A program made the translations under genes and the position numbers. Below the pieces are notes generated by a model, which was not told the origin of the DNA, did not search any database, and saw only the letters and a program-made list of their open reading frames with translations. This document shows, in pieces, positions 1 to 13,511 of a stretch of DNA of 64,000 nucleotides; positions within the stretch are counted from its first letter, which is position 1, and every line of letters begins with the position of its first letter. This DNA comes from Cephalopachus bancanus (taxonomy: Eukaryota; Chordata; Mammalia; Primates; Tarsiidae), in assembly GCA_027257055.1 (NCBI GenBank), contig JAPVLO010000133.1:6931501-6995500 (forward strand), given 5' to 3'.

Positions 1-30
1 GATGAGAGTGAGACTCTGACTCAAAAAATA
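1..30 (+). mobile_element. Tail of an Alu cut by the window edge
   Basis: The first 30 bases read GAGTGAGACTCTGACTC followed by an A-rich tail, the 3' end of a plus-strand Alu like the one at 3600-3905. Confidence 0.75.
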
Positions 31-614
31 AGTACCCAAGACTGGGTCTTTATTATGCCTCAAATCATGTCCAAATCCCAGGGTCAGCATTCAAGGCCCC
101 ATCAACCACAGTAAGTCAATTAACTCCAGCCACCAGAGGTCCTCACAGCTGCCCCCAAACCTGACTTTGTTCACCCTCTACTTGTCTGGAAGAGTTTCCT
201 GCCACTTGTCCAACCCAAAACCTATGCTTCTTTGAATATATACCTCAAGACTCAACGTCATTAGATTAGACAAATAGTTTGGACCTTTTCAACTCTTGGA
301 GTTTATAATCTAAGCAGAAGTTACCTTAGTAAACAACAATAACCAAAACATACAAACACACACACTGTTTGCAGAATATCTTTCACTTTAGTGTTCGGTG
401 GAGGTTCCTTCTTTTCACAGTATTTAAGATAAGGGACAAAAATTTCACAAAGCAAAAAGTGAAGGAAGTGAAATCCCAGCACTGTTTTAAATAACTGAAA
501 CATCCTGGAAATGGACTAAGTAGTTTCTACTTCAGGTGTTTAAAAAATTATTCTAAGAAGTAGTTATAGCCTCGCCAGGAAGAGTCTATTCACTTCCTCG
601 GTCTTTGCGTACGA
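31..614. other. Intron, nothing recognised
   Basis: Unique-looking AT-rich intron. No long frame, repeat family or RNA gene was identified by eye. Confidence 0.5.
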
Positions 615-725
615 CAGTGGAACATGAGAACATGGAGCCTGGAGTCAGAAAATGTGTATTCAGCTCAGAATGGGAGGCCTTTTGTGCAAGCTCTTCTATG
701 TCTAAGAGTCAGTCTCTCTGTCAGT
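615..725 (+). mobile_element. MIR relic
   Basis: Contains the MIR-like core GGAGCCTGGAGTCAGAAAA and a following segment resembling the MIR 3' half. Strongly diverged. Confidence 0.45.
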
Positions 726-2044
726 AACATGGCAGCTACTTGACCCCACGACTTGGCGACATTTGACATTCAGATTCCCTAAAGCCTGAAACATTCCAGG
801 TGCTCAACCTGTCTTCAGATTAATCTTCCTCAAGGCCAGCCAGTGCATACCCACTGCATATCTACTAATTAGTCATTCATTTTCTTCTTGCTCTGAAAGG
901 AAAGGCCAGTTCCTGGAACAAAACAGCAAATCCAGGAAGCACAGCTGGAACACATTAACACACTAGCCGCTCTGCTAATGCTAGAAAAATCATAAATCTG
1001 TTTTTCTTGGATAATGCTTAGCTACTTGTGACAAACTGAAGGTTGAGAAAATATCTGCACAAAGACCCATCATACCAGCTGATCTTGAGCCAAGGCAGAG
1101 GTCACCACCAGAGAATGAGCCACCTATCCCATCTGCAGCAAAACAAAAGAGTCTTAACAGCATAAGTTAGGAATGCGTTGCCTCATCTAAGAAAGGCTGT
1201 TTCCCTTCTCTGGTCAATGAGTGATTTGCACTAATGTAATGAGTCATGAAAGCTGAAGTCAATGTGAATCTTGTCCACTTGCATATCTGGAACTAAAATT
1301 CAGAATCGACAAACTGCCTGATAAGACAGCAAGGCCATTTCTGTACAGCACTAAAGATTGATGATATGCATGGTACAAAACCAAAGATGCACAAAAAAAC
1401 AGATAACGGTTTGCATGAATCAAAGTCAGGCATTCTCATTCATGTCTCTATGTGTCCTGGGTCACCATGGCCCTAACAGGAATAGGGCCATGGTGTATTC
1501 CTCTGTATTGTAATTCAAAATCAGCTCACTATGAGAATGAAAACTGCATATTAAACCATACTGCAGTATGCCAAAAAAAAAAAAAAAACAGCACCAAGGA
1601 GTTTCTAGTGACAAGGGCTTCTTCAAGGCAGAGCTTCAAATCCAATGAAAAGAGAAGAACTTGGGAGGGAAGAAATCATTGTGTCCTGGCCAATTCAAGC
1701 ATCCTGAAAATGTTAATAAATGAACAAAGCATACTGGAGTTTTCTCTCAACAGCACTGAAGAGAGTCTTTAAATTAGACTGTCACGGGGTTGTTGCTTCC
1801 ATGGGTTGAAACAGCAGCTTTCTGCACACCTTTTTTTTTTGGTTGCTTGGTTTCTCTGGTGACCTGCAGCCATTTGCAAACACTCCTACCTAAAGACTAC
1901 CTGGCTTACCTGAGACTGCCCATGTAAAGGGCTCCAGAGGCACACACTGACTTCACCTGCAGCTACAGAGGACACAAAGCTGATTCTCAAGATGATTTCC
2001 AAGAGCCATGACAGTGACTAGCATGGTCTAAGTAAGAGTCAGGA
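726..2044. other. Intron, nothing firm recognised
   Basis: AT-rich intron with an A-run at 1575-1588 and a T-run near 1831. The 106-codon plus-strand frame starting at 1452 crosses the A-run and has no family resemblance. Confidence 0.5.
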
Positions 2045-2855
2045 ATTGTACACAACCCCATTAGAAAGTGGACAAAGAATATAAACAAACACTTCTCAAA
2101 GTTGAACATACAGGCAACCCAGAGACACATGAAAACATGCTCAGCCTCACCAATCACCAGAGAAAAGCAAGTCAAGATGACACTGAGATACCACTTTACT
2201 CAGTTAGGATGGTCATCATTAATAAGTCAAAAAACAACAGATACTCTCACAGCCGCCAAGAAAAGGGAACCCTGCTATACTGTTGGTGTGAGTTGCAAGC
2301 ACTGTGGCGCTTCCTAAAAGAACTAAAAATTAAGCTTCCAGATGACCCAGCAGTCCCTCTCCTGGGAATGTACCCAGAGGGACATAAATCACTCTACCAA
2401 AAAGACACCTGCACATGCATGCTTATTGCCACACTACTCACAATAGCAAAAACATGGAACCAACCCAGATGCCCATCAAAAGAACTGAATAAAGAAAATG
2501 TGTCACATATACATGATGGAGTATTATGCAGCCATAAAGAAGAACAAAACCATGGCCTTCACAGTAACTTGGATGCAGTTAGAGACTATCACACTAAGTG
2601 AACTACCACAGAATCAGAGAACTGAATACTGCATGTTCTCACTCATAGCTGGGCCCTGATCACTGGTCTTGCTAGCACAAAAGGGGGATTGGCAGATGCT
2701 AGACACTGCTAAGGGAGGAAGGGAGGGAGGGAGAAGGGCACGTGGCAACACACTGGGTACCTGGTCCATGACTGAGGGCCTGCTAGAAGTCCAAGCTTCA
2801 CCTGCATGCTGCCTATTTGTGCAGTAAATCCCCACTTCTCCAAAATTAAAGAGAG
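2045..2855 (+). mobile_element. L1 3' fragment (ORF2 C-terminus and 3' UTR)
   Basis: The segment follows the classic L1 ORF2 tail: attack on helper sequence around GAGATACCACTTTACTC, then GATGACCCAGCAGTCCC, then ATGATGGAGTATTATGCAGCC, ending in TGTTCTCACTCATAG. The 3' UTR with a GGGAGGGAGG purine patch continues to about 2855. The 177-codon open frame here is a remnant of ORF2, not a gene. The frame is 5'-truncated and lacks the endonuclease and reverse transcriptase domains. Confidence 0.9.
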
Positions 2856-3599
2856 TGAAGAGTTAGTTATTTTCAGCATAATCAGTTTATTCCACATTCT
2901 TTTCCAGCAAGAAAAATAACTAGGAAATCTGGCAAGGAATAGCACAGAAAATAAGTGCTATGGTCTTTTCTTGCTTGGTCAACTTGAGCAATTCACGCAC
3001 CCAAAACATCAAGCATGACATGATGACCAGGGGCTTCTGCCACAAAATGCCATAAACCTATCAATACACTTGGCTGACTTCCTGGGGCTGATTAAGTGCA
3101 GTTTCCACCCAGGACTCTTCCCAGACCTCCCCACTCGGCCCTGGATGGAGACTCAGTACACCAGGCCTCAGGAAGTCCCTCCCACACACTCACATGCTGG
3201 CATCTAACTGGGCCTCGCAGGTTCTGTCTTTTCCTCTTGTAAACCTCTCCCCTCTCTCCTACAGGCCTCTGAGCTCCTCTGAAGACACACAATCCCCGAG
3301 TTCTTGTACAAATTCTGCCACAGAGTACATGCTTGGCAAATGAGAACTTGCTAAATGAGAACAGAGAGAGAGTGAGTGCTTCAGAAGGACCTGAGAGCTC
3401 CACAAGTCCAACCTGCATAAGAAGTCAGAGAAACGGAGGACTTGAATGTGGGAGCCAGGATGAGAAACCTGTTCCCATACTCACAGATGCTTCCTGATGT
3501 CAGCTTACCACAGAGCACAGAGCCTCATTCACTTTTAACAATGCAAAATCAGTATTTCCAAGTACTAACTAAACATGTCTAGATAATTATGTTTAAAAA
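2856..3599. other. Intron, nothing recognised
   Basis: Mixed-composition intron. A 108-codon minus frame (3092-3418) shows no recognisable domain. Confidence 0.5.
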
Positions 3600-3905
3600 G
3601 TGAAGGCACAGTGGCTCACATGCATCATTCCAGCACTTTGGGAGGCAGAGGCAAGAGGATTGCCTGAGCCCAGGGATTCAAGACTAGCCTGGGAAACTTG
3701 GTGAGACCTTGTCTCTACAATAAATCAAAAAAATTAGCCAGGTGTGGTGGTGCACACCTGAGGTTCCAGCTACTTGGAAGGCTGAAGTAAACGGATTGCC
3801 TGAGCCCAGCAGCTCAAGGCTGCAGTAGCCACCATTGTGCCAGTGCACTCCAGTCTGGGCAACAGGATGAGACTCTGACTCAAAAACAAATAAATAAAAA
3901 GTAAA
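3600..3905 (+). mobile_element. Alu dimer, older AluJ-derived copy
   Basis: Full dimer with the TCTCTACAATAAATC linker that marks the lineage in this window, and an A-rich AAATAAATAAAA tail. Heavily mutated CpGs make it an older member. Its end abuts an L1M fragment. Confidence 0.93.
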
Positions 3906-3906
3906 A

Positions 3907-4832
3907 GCCCCTGTTCCTACAAAAACACATACATGAATGATCACAGCAATATTCACAGTGGTCAAAATGAGGAAAGTACCAAATACCTCTTAGCCAACGA
4001 ATGGCAATCTAAATTGCGATGCAGACTGAACATCTCATCCAAAAGCCCAGTACCTTCTGAGTACTGATACAGCTCCACAAGTGGAGAATCCCCTGCCTGC
4101 CCTCGTGTGACAGCCATGGTCAGAATGCAGACATGTAACACACAGATCATCAGTGATCCCAGGAGAAAAAGGCCCTTTCAGGCACTTCAGCTGAAATCTC
4201 CTCCAAGCACGCCCATAAGGGGGATCAGATGGTATGTGTGCAGGTAGATGAAATGGCAGCAGGTTCCCCGGGACACCCACAGCCAGAACCCACAAGCAGT
4301 GCTCACTGTGAGTTGTTTCTCTTGTTTTTTGGTTTTGGGTTTTGTTCCTGTTTGTTTGTTTGTTTTGCTTAGTCCCTGCTCTCTGGTGTAAAAATATTGT
4401 TGCAAATGTCAAAAACCCCTGAGTGATACAAACAGAGCATTGAAAATACTCCAAAATCCAGGGAAAAAAGACAACAACAACAACAAAAATCTGAAACATG
4501 TCTGGTCCCAAGCATTTCAGCTAAGGAGTACACAGCCTGCACATACACACAATGAAGATTGTCTGACCAGCAAACGGAATTTCAGCAGATGAACCTGAAA
4601 ACATCAGGCTGGGAGAAGAGAGGTGGATGCGGAGACGCCACATCTTAAGGTTCCATTTATGCAAAACATACACCACAGGCAAAGCTAGAAAAAGACAGAC
4701 TAGCAGCTGCCCGGGCTAGGGTGTGCAGTGGAATTTCTAAAATTGTTTGCAGTAGGACAGCTCTGCAAACATTCTAGAAACAACATTTAGGTCTGTAAAT
4801 TATATCTCAATAAAGTTGCTATAAAAAATAGA
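3907..4832 (+). mobile_element. L1M 3' end, split by a DNA transposon
   Basis: 3907-4020 matches the end of L1M ORF2 (ACATGAATGATCACAGCAA, then CAACGAATGGCAATC). 4540-4832 resumes with L1M 3' sequence ending TAAATTATATCTCAATAAAG plus an A tail. The intervening ~500 bases belong to a Tigger-like element inserted later. Confidence 0.75.
4022..4520 (-). mobile_element. Tigger-family (pogo-like) DNA transposon relic
   Basis: On the minus strand the right part reads CTGAAATGCTTGGGACCAGA, then TGTTTCAGATTTTTG and CTGGATTTTGGAGTATTT. The left part reads TTCTCCACTTGTGG and CTTTTGGATGAGATG. These are hallmark strings of the Tigger/MER6-type consensus whose ends carry repeated GGATTTTGGA motifs. It is internally diverged and codes for nothing. 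Confidence 0.7.
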
Positions 4833-6654
4833 AGCTACAATCAAAAACTGAGTTGTCAACCACATTAAAATCAGGAAAGTCTCATTCACAAACGTCCATG
4901 CGCATGTTTCACTAACACTAGGCGAGTCCTAATGAAATCCATTTCAAATGCACAGATGTCACATTTACATCAGCAAAACCACTTATTCAAAGAAGCGTCT
5001 ATATTAAACACATTTTAGTTTGATATTTTGAGAACTGGCTGTCCAATCCTCCTGGTTCTACAAGGCTACATGGTTCTATAAACCTGAACACTTGATTCCT
5101 AAGCATCTTGAATAAAAATATTTTTTGCAGTATTTAAGCAATTTCTCTTTGGAATTTTAAATGCTGTGACTTCATACATCCAAAAGTAAGTCATTTAACT
5201 GATTAAAGCATACATGGAGAGGAAGCCGGTTCAGGAAAGGAAATGTATTCTCTGAGACCTCCTGTGCCTCATCCTGTGATTCTGTGGCAAGTCTTCTGCC
5301 TACACGGAAACCTAGAGACAGAAACCCAAGGGAGTCATGGTAATATGCAAGCTTCACTCCAACAGAAATAAGCTCCGTCCTTCTGAGCTCAAGTCAATGA
5401 CATTGTAGTCACTCAGTCTCCCAAGATCAAGTCTAAAATTAAAGTGGATTTCACTGCATTTAAGGTATATTTCTTTTTTAGATTACATATGCATCATCTC
5501 CATGTATTTTTTAATGCAAGGTGAATTTGCTAGTTACTTATCAGAATTTTCAGCATGAGTTTTTTGGCTGAATACCATATGCTTATAAATAGAACTCTAG
5601 ATTTTTTCCTTATAAGGAGTAACTTCTACATTTCTTTAAACAGAAAAGTGAGGATTTCTTATGAGGAAGAGGTTAAAGAAATCCAATTTAGGGTCATATG
5701 TCATAAATTTGCAACATGTGGGGGGAAACGCTTTTACATTTATAAAAATATTGGGTGGAGTTTTTTAACCCACTAATTTCAACTGACAACCCAATATAAT
5801 AATACCTGAGAACACTGTCTTATCAGGCAGTTATTTTTTTAAAAATCTCAGAACAGCTAAGGCACCAAAGTTGACAGTAGATCTTAATGGAATTAACTAA
5901 TAACATATTTTAGCAATAGAACATTTTTGTGGTTTATAAAATTTAGAGACAGTAAACTGCGCAGAAAAACTATGAGATAATTTGAGGATGGATTAGACAT
6001 CAGCCAATATTTATTAAAACTCACTCCATAAAAAGGATCCATACCCAGGTGACCTGCAGAAAAAAATGATTCTAGAAGAATGAGTTCTGCCAATCTTGCT
6101 GTTGAAAAGATTTAAATTAAGATTAGCTAATATGCAGTGAATCCCAGGTAATCTGTTTGAATCTCGAGTAAGTTTTCATTCCAAAACCCAGTGAAGATTC
6201 AAAAAGCAGACTCAATACATTTCTCTCAAGACACATACTAGACACATAACAAGAATTCAAATATTTCTGTAATAATCAGCAACATTGATAAAAATAAGGC
6301 AAAAGGACCATCCTCTGACTTACCCAAATACACTGGCTGTACCAATACAAATCTGGTCTAAGATCTGTGTTCAAATCACAAGTAAAACACAAGTGTGTTA
6401 AAGGGCTGAGGGCAAGCATTTTTTAAATACTTTAACTCATACTTTAAATAATCATTTGCTGCCTAAAAAAAAATTGTATAGCCAAATTTGGCAGTATTTG
6501 CTACCGTAGTGAGTACAAACTTTTCAAAATAGTTTTTGCAAAAGGGCACAAGTCATTTTCAAAAATAACATTAACTCCCTGGATGCCTCTACTTTCTATC
6601 AAGAAGACCAGCCAAAACTCCTGCATGTATCCAATTTTATATTTATGAGGAACT
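4833..6654. other. Intron, nothing recognised
   Basis: AT-rich intron with scattered A/T runs. No element could be assigned by eye. Confidence 0.5.
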
Positions 6655-6790
6655 GCATAGTCTTTTATGAGTTAGTCTGGGGCAAGTGACTCAAGCAACC
6701 CATTTTTATTTATTTATTTATTAAATGGGAATAATGCCAGGTCTAATGAGCCCACTGAGTTATCAGAATAATCTACTAGTCATGATACCA
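6655..6790 (+). mobile_element. MIR relic
   Basis: Resembles the MIR 3' half: GGGGCAAGTGACTCAAG, then a T-rich stretch, TTAAATGGGAATAATGCC and TGAGTTATCAGAATAAT. Confidence 0.6.
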
Positions 6791-7344
6791 TTTTTAAAAG
6801 CACAAAACAGTCAATGCAACCAAAAGACATCCCAGTTATCTGAAAAAGTGAACCACCTCTGAGGGCTTGAGTTGCCCCACAAGAGAAAACCTGTCACTAT
6901 ACTGACCAGCTCTGTTTCCTGGCAAAGCAGAGGAAGGAAAAGAGAGAGAATCAGCGTGAGGAAGGGAGGGAATTCAGGACTTCCCTTCCACACTGAATGC
7001 ATCACAGCATCACCTGACCTAGTCAACAAGTCTACATGGAGACAAGGCCCCAGACACCAGTACTGCAGGCAGAGCCAGTCCCACAGAGCCAGCATCCCTC
7101 CCAGGCAACAGTGAGTCTACAGAACCAGCAGGCACAACTAGGAAGGGGCAGGGGGAGATGCCAACTGAAAACAAAAAAACCGCACTGGTACTTTGCTTTC
7201 TACAACACATACTTGCAGGGAAAACATGCCCATGGGAGGAAAGACATCAGCCACAAGGAACACATCTTAAGTGAACACGGTCTTCATTATAGTTTCATTA
7301 ATTCATCTTCTTACAAGGCAGAAAAAGAGATTCAGATAAATAAA
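6791..7344. other. Intron, nothing recognised
   Basis: Slightly GC-richer intron. Overlapping frames of 80-110 codons on both strands (6811-7368) show no domain and are read as chance frames. Confidence 0.5.
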
Positions 7345-7545
7345 AAAAAAACTCTGGCTCCATCATGAAATAGTTTTACGACCTCTGGCAAGTTATTAAC
7401 TTCACTGAAAGACAATCTCTTTATCTGCAAACAAACTTTATGAGAAATTAATACTACTCACCTGGCAGGTTTATGATGAGAATGAAATCAATTTAAATTA
7501 AGTAATCTATGTAACACACCTGGAAGAGAGTAGGCATTGAGTGGT
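7345..7545 (+). mobile_element. MIR relic
   Basis: MIR-like order of motifs: CTCTGGCTCCATCATG, ACCTCTGGCAAGTTATTAAC, TTTATCTGCAAACAAA, TACTACTCACCTGGCAGG, ATGATGAGAATGAAAT and GTAGGCATTGAGTGG. Confidence 0.65.
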
Positions 7546-9213
7546 ATTTTCCTTGTCTACCCCTACTTTCAGGAAGTGTTTCAAATCTCTTCATGTTATT
7601 TTGACCTAAACCCAAAGGAACAGAGGCTATCATCACGACACAAAGGACGCCACAGAATGAGTGTCTACACCTTTTCAGAGAACGGACTTTTCCCCCCAGT
7701 ACAGAGGAGATGCATGAACCTTGAAGAGCCAAGGGAATGACGGAGTTCATCAAGTGCTTTCACTGAGTGCACTAGACTGATCTTGGAAGTTGTAACTGAA
7801 TAAAGTCTTGAGAGGGTGCCAGGATTCAATTAGATATGTCTAATACTATTAGTAAGATCTCTGTGCTCCTGCCAGATAGAAAGAGCATGGAGGAAAAAAA
7901 AGTTAAAGGATTCCATTAAGTTCAAAGCTCTTTATAGCTTGGTGAAAAGATATTTAATTATATTAAAAGTCAAAGAAATATGAAATCCAATCAAGTATTA
8001 TAGACAACACAAGTAGATCAGGGACGTGGATTATGTGATAAAAAAGGAACTAACTTGTTACATCCCTGTTATCTACAGATAAACCTTGATGTCCATGAAG
8101 TGAACTAATGAGAATCAGATAAGTGCCTGGCTCAAATTCCTCATGCAGCCTAGAAGAGCTGAGAAAATTGCTTGGGATGATATAATCCTGAGGCGATCTA
8201 GAATTAAACATAAAAATATTTAAGAGAATCAAACTCATATGATTAATATTTTACAATAACAAAATCAATCATGTTTTAAGTATTTGTAACTTAAAAAAAT
8301 ATCTGACCTGCTAAAGCGACATGTCAATAATCCCTTGTAATTCTAGTTAAAATTAAATAACTGACTCAGACTCATGAGTTATAAGTAGAACGCATACTAG
8401 CACTATACATAGTGTTGACATACTTAAGGGAATGTTACAGGTTCCATAGTCATAAGTTTAATTTGTGAGAGGTATAAGTATTATTCCAGTTCTCCGAAAA
8501 GTATTTAAAAATCAAACATATTAAGTTTATAAATAGAGTTTTATATGGTTGAAGGTGGTTAAATTTGTAAACGTGAGTCAAAACCCTTAAATGTTTAAAA
8601 TTTGAAAGACTTATAACAAGAGTAATGTGTTTCATAAACTGAACTTGGAAATCAAAGATAAAACTAGATGTTTACATCTGTAACATTAATAAATTTCGTA
8701 TTATTTTTTTTCTTCCCAGCTTTTTAAAAGTGACTGCTTCTTTTTTAGAACCTGAATTCATAAAACTCACAAGTTACTTGAATACTAAAGGTGTTAGTAG
8801 AGGCTTCTTTCCACAGTTGAAACAAAGAGCTGATCTTGAACCATATGTACTTTTTCATTTATGTTCAAACTAAATCTAGAGTGTCCTTCTATCACCACAC
8901 CTAGTTTTAGTCTGGATGCAAATGAAAACACTATTCCTGCTTTCCAGCAGTTGTCCATTAACTGTTTTTATTAACTTTCTAGCAGTTGTTCATTAACTGT
9001 TTTCCAAACTTCGTAATCTGCAAAATATGTAACTATATCTCTCCTTGTATTTTAAGTCACACAGTTGTAAAAGTCCTAAAAGAAATTTGAGCAGTGACAC
9101 AGAAATGTCTATTTTCTTTGAAAATAATCAAACCATTTTTAAAAAGAACTGAGTAGATAATCTATGATTTTGGCCAAGTTTCCATTTTTATGAATGTAAA
9201 TAAGTATATAATC
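7546..9213. other. Intron, nothing recognised
   Basis: AT-rich intron. An imperfect local duplication is visible at 8949-9004, where CAGTTGT(C/T)CATTAACTGTTTT occurs twice about 40 bases apart. Confidence 0.5.
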
Positions 9214-9506
9214 TGCAGGGAGTGGTGGCTCATGCCTATAATCCCAGTACTTTGGGAGGCAGAGGTGAGAGGATTGCCTGAACCCAGTGGTGTGAGACCA
9301 GCCTGGGCTACTTGGCGAGACCATGTCTCTACAATAAATCAAAAAATCAGCCGGGCATGGGGGCACAGGCTTGTGGTTCCAGCTACTTAGAAGGCTGAGG
9401 TGGAAGGATCACCTGAGCCCAGCAGGTCAAGGCTACAGTGGCTGTGAACCTGCCCCTGCACTCCAGCCTGAGGGACAGAGTGAGTCTCTCAAAAAAAAAA
9501 AAAAAA
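9214..9506 (+). mobile_element. Alu dimer with target-site duplication
   Basis: Full dimer with ACAATAAATCAAAAAATCAG linker and an 18-A tail. It is flanked by a 12-bp duplication, AAGTATATAATC (9202-9213) and AAGTACATAATC (9507-9518), with one mismatch. Confidence 0.95.
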
Positions 9507-9518
9507 AAGTACATAATC

Positions 9519-9955
9519 AACATAACAAAAAAGCAAATGGCCTCTGCTTGGCCTGCTGGGGCTTCCTCCCTGCCTGGCTCCCCTCCATGAGGGGGCACAC
9601 CAGTGGCTTCTGGTCTACCACCTCGGACCCCCAAATCCAGCCTCAGAGCTTAAGTTAATATGGCTAAAGTCTTGACGAAACCAACAACCAGTCATTATGT
9701 GTTAGAGCTCACCTACTTCTTCCACAGAACAACTCCAGTATTGCTGTTCTGACAACCACCACCCACAGAGGCCTGCATGGGGACACATCATACTCACATG
9801 GTTGGCATTCTTTGCATCCTTGCCCCGTGCTAGACCCTGACCTGGACCCTGAGGATGAAGAGGTTACAAGAAGAGTCCACAGTCTCGGAACCTACACGTT
9901 CTAATAGCAGAAAAATAAATGAAGACAAGAACATCGGTAATGATAACTTATATTT
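9519..9955. other. Intron, with a possible LINE/CR1-type relic
   Basis: 9820-9905 (GTGCTAGACCCTGACCTGG, then GAAGAGGTTACAAGAAG and CCTACACGTTCTAATAG) resembles the ancient LINE segment whose consensus runs 'gtgctgggcactggggatacag ... gtctagtgg'. The rest is unassigned. Confidence 0.35.
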
Positions 9956-9966
9956 GAAAATATGTA

Positions 9967-10253
9967 GCCAGGCTCGGTGGCTCAGCCTGTAATCCCGCGC
10001 CTTGGGAGGCTGAGGTGAGTGGATTGCCTGAGCCCGTGGGTTCGAGACCCACCTGGGCAACTTGGTGAGCCGTCATCTATACAATAAATCAAAAAATTAG
10101 CCAGGTGTGCTAGCACGCACCTGTAGTTCCAGCTACTTGGAAGGCTGAAGCGGAAGGATCGCTGGAGCCCAGCAGGCCGAGGCTGCGGTGGCCAGGAGCG
10201 GCCACTGCACTCCAGTCTGGGCGACAGAGTGAGACTCCAGCACACACAAAAAA
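9967..10253 (+). mobile_element. Alu dimer, young lineage
   Basis: Begins GCCAGGCTCGGTGGCTCAG and has the lineage linker. The tail is short (CACACACAAAAAA). It is flanked by a perfect 11-bp duplication GAAAATATGTA (9956-9966 and 10254-10264). Confidence 0.95.
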
Positions 10254-10534
10254 GAAAATATGTAATATGTAAAAAGAGTAACAGGATAGTGCCTGAGGGA
10301 CTAATTTAAACTAAGGTCTTCAAGAGGGTCACACTGAGACACAGGGACTGGATGTCAGGAACCAGCCACACACAAACTCCTCATGGCACGTCAATCACAA
10401 AAATGAACACATCTGACTGTATTCTGGGCAAGTGCTGGGTCTGCCCAGACCAGCAAACACATTTCGGCTTTTTTTTTTCACATCAAGTACACATTAAGTC
10501 TTGCCTTCAGTGGACATTTAAAACTGGCACTTCA

Positions 10535-10824
10535 GCCGGGCTCGGTGGCTCAGTCTGTAATTCCGTGCTTTGGGAGGCTGAGCTGAGTGGACTGCCTGAG
10601 CCTGCGGGTTCGAGACACACCTGGGCAATTTGGCGAGACCTCATCTCTACAATAAATCAAAAAATCAGCCGGGCGTGGTAGCGCATGCCTGTAATTCCAG
10701 CTACTCAGAAGGCTGAGGCTGAAGGATCACTGGAGCCCAGCAGGTCGAGGCTGCGGTGGCCGGGAGCAGCCACTGCACTCCAGTCTGGGTGACAGTGAGA
10801 CTCCAACTCAAAAAAAATAAAAAT
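10535..10824 (+). mobile_element. Alu dimer, young lineage
   Basis: Begins GCCGGGCTCGGTGGCTCAG and has an A-rich tail. The flanks AAAACTGGCACTT (10520-10532) and AAAACCAGCACTT (10825-10837) differ at two positions. Confidence 0.95.
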
Positions 10825-10837
10825 AAAACCAGCACTT

Positions 10838-11389
10838 GGGATTGATCAATGTTCAATAAAGACTAAGGGACGAACACCAACACCTCACCCACAAAGCCAT
10901 TTTCTAATCTAAAATGAAATGCGGGGTCAGCTGCATGCAAAGACTCTACCCAGAAATCCTGAGAGGAGGCCCACCCAGTGGATGGTGGTGGTCTCATGAC
11001 TAGTTAGCCAAAGGGAGGAAAATGAACATTGTCCAGGCAGTAGGACGTAATCCTGCAAAGAATAGTGTGAGAAAGGGGCTGAGTGATGAGGGCAAGGGTG
11101 TCATCCCAGGAGCCGACCTCCAACCACCCAGAAGTGAGTAGCATGGGTCTCCCTGAAGGCAACACAGGGAGCAACATCCAGATTCCTTCTTTCGGTCAAG
11201 GATGAACATTTGCTTCCAAATTCCACACAAATGATTTCAAAGGTAACAGTCAGAATTTAGAAAGGTAATTAAAGATGATGCATGTTATTAATATACCAAA
11301 TTTATGTCAGGAACGAGTAACACATACCACCTCCAGGAGCGGGACAAACTCCAAGCAATGCAAACACCCACGTCAGAAGACACCTGGGT
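10838..11389. other. Intron, nothing recognised
   Basis: No element assigned by eye. Confidence 0.5.
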
Positions 11390-11620
11390 CCCTCTCTCCC
11401 CTGACCCATGCTTTCATTCCCACCAGCCCTGCAGATCCAGCCAGCTTCCATATGTATCCTGGTCACCCCCTTCCTGAAGTCCTAGTTCTCGCCCTCCCAT
11501 CGGTACTCCCCAAGAACAACCTTTCTCCCCTTCTATCTAGCAAAACTACTTATTTTCAAAATCCTCCCTTCCTTTAAGACACAGGCCTCCAAGAATGTCG
11601 CCAGCAATGTGGACAGGGTT
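11390..11620 (+). mobile_element. L2-like LINE relic
   Basis: C-rich segment with TTCAAAATCCTCCCTTCCTTTAAG, close to the L2 3'-region phrase 'aaatcctacccatcctttaagg'. Diverged, so the call is tentative. The 100-codon frame (11275-11577) is not a gene. Confidence 0.4.
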
Positions 11621-11937
11621 GCACTGGGAAATGCAGGCATTTCTAAGAGATAAGGAACTCTGAGGTTCAGTCCTGCAAGGATGATAGTGAGCAGCTAGAG
11701 GAGTCTAGGCTGCCCTACGGCCCAGTGCCACATGGACGCAAATGACTGAGGCAGAAACTGTGTCTCCTTTTCAACTATCTGACACAGAGCCAAGGACAAG
11801 TCCACTACTAAAAGATCAAACTCACTGTGATATCGTTTGAAAACAAAGGAGACACAAGGAAACAAATTTTCCACTTGTTCCAAAGTAAGATGTCAGATTT
11901 TGGCAGAGAACTCTGCCATTCCATAAGTACCATACAA
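11621..11937. other. Intron, nothing recognised
   Basis: No feature seen. Confidence 0.5.
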
Positions 11938-12280
11938 TCAGTCCCCCACATTCAAACGAGTTCCATTCTGAGAGCATGTTGGTAAGTCCAACAAAGTTAG
12001 CCTAGGCATCCAACTAACACAATTGGTTGTACGGTACAGCTATGTCACCGCTGCTTTTATGCTTGCTTCCAGACACCCTGGGCTTGAAATAAAGATACCG
12101 TACTGCTGTACTCTAGACAGCACTGTACAGCAAAGTACACAAAAGTGCAACCACTCGCAGAGGACACACACACGTGACCATGTACACCAGACACATGAAC
12201 TAATCTACATGATTTAACACATATTTACATCTTTGAAAGTTCACAATTCAAATGTTCATATGTAGGGGACTTACTGCATA
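11938..12280. mobile_element. Tigger-like MITE with terminal inverted repeats
   Basis: The left end reads CAGTCCCCCACATTCAAACG and the right end, reverse-complemented, reads CAGTAAGTCCCCTACATATG, so the ends are inverted. The interior has AAGTCCAACAAAGTTAGCC, CCAACTAACACAATTGG and GTACTCTAGACAGCACTG, phrases I associate with a common Tigger/pogo-derived MITE. No transposase frame remains. Confidence 0.7.
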
Positions 12281-12509
12281 TGCAAAAAGAATAAAGTATA
12301 TAAATATAATTAAATGTCTAAAGACACATTTAAACATGATAGAAGCCACTTGGGTGGTTAATACTCGCTGTATGAAAAGGAAGACTGATTGCATACTCTG
12401 ATATCTGGATAGAATGAAATTTGGTAAGCAGTTATCTTACAATCACCTACATGTGTGCAAAATCAGTAAGTGAAAATTCTGCATCCAAGCTTGAATGCTA
12501 GTTCATCTG
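12281..12509. other. Intron, nothing recognised
   Basis: AT-rich, no feature seen. Confidence 0.5.
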
Positions 12510-12627
12510 ATTTACTCCTACTCAAACATTAATTGAGGGCATACTACGCACTGTGGGTGAGCACAAGGCTAGCAACTGTGGAATGAAAAAAGATTTGCCT
12601 CCAGGGAGCTGACACCTACATACATGA
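12510..12627 (+). mobile_element. Ancient LINE (L2/CR1-type) relic
   Basis: Runs ACATTAATTGAGGGCATACTACGCACTG, then AAGGCTAGCAACTGTGG and CTCCAGGGAGCTGACACC. This order follows the old LINE phrase 'attgagcacctactatgtgc ... ctagg ... tgccctcaaggagctta'. It is interrupted on the right by an AluJ. Confidence 0.6.
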
Positions 12628-13497
<870 letters not shown>

Positions 13498-13511
13498 TAT
13501 TAATATGTTTT

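Noticed and set aside
2068..2601. 177-codon plus-strand frame as a gene
   Set aside because: It is the C-terminal remnant of L1 ORF2, continuous with L1 3' UTR.
9967..10253. Strepsirrhine (lemur or galago) origin
   Set aside because: Linker and right arm do not match the lemur/galago Alu I know, and no tRNA-derived loris/galago SINE was seen.
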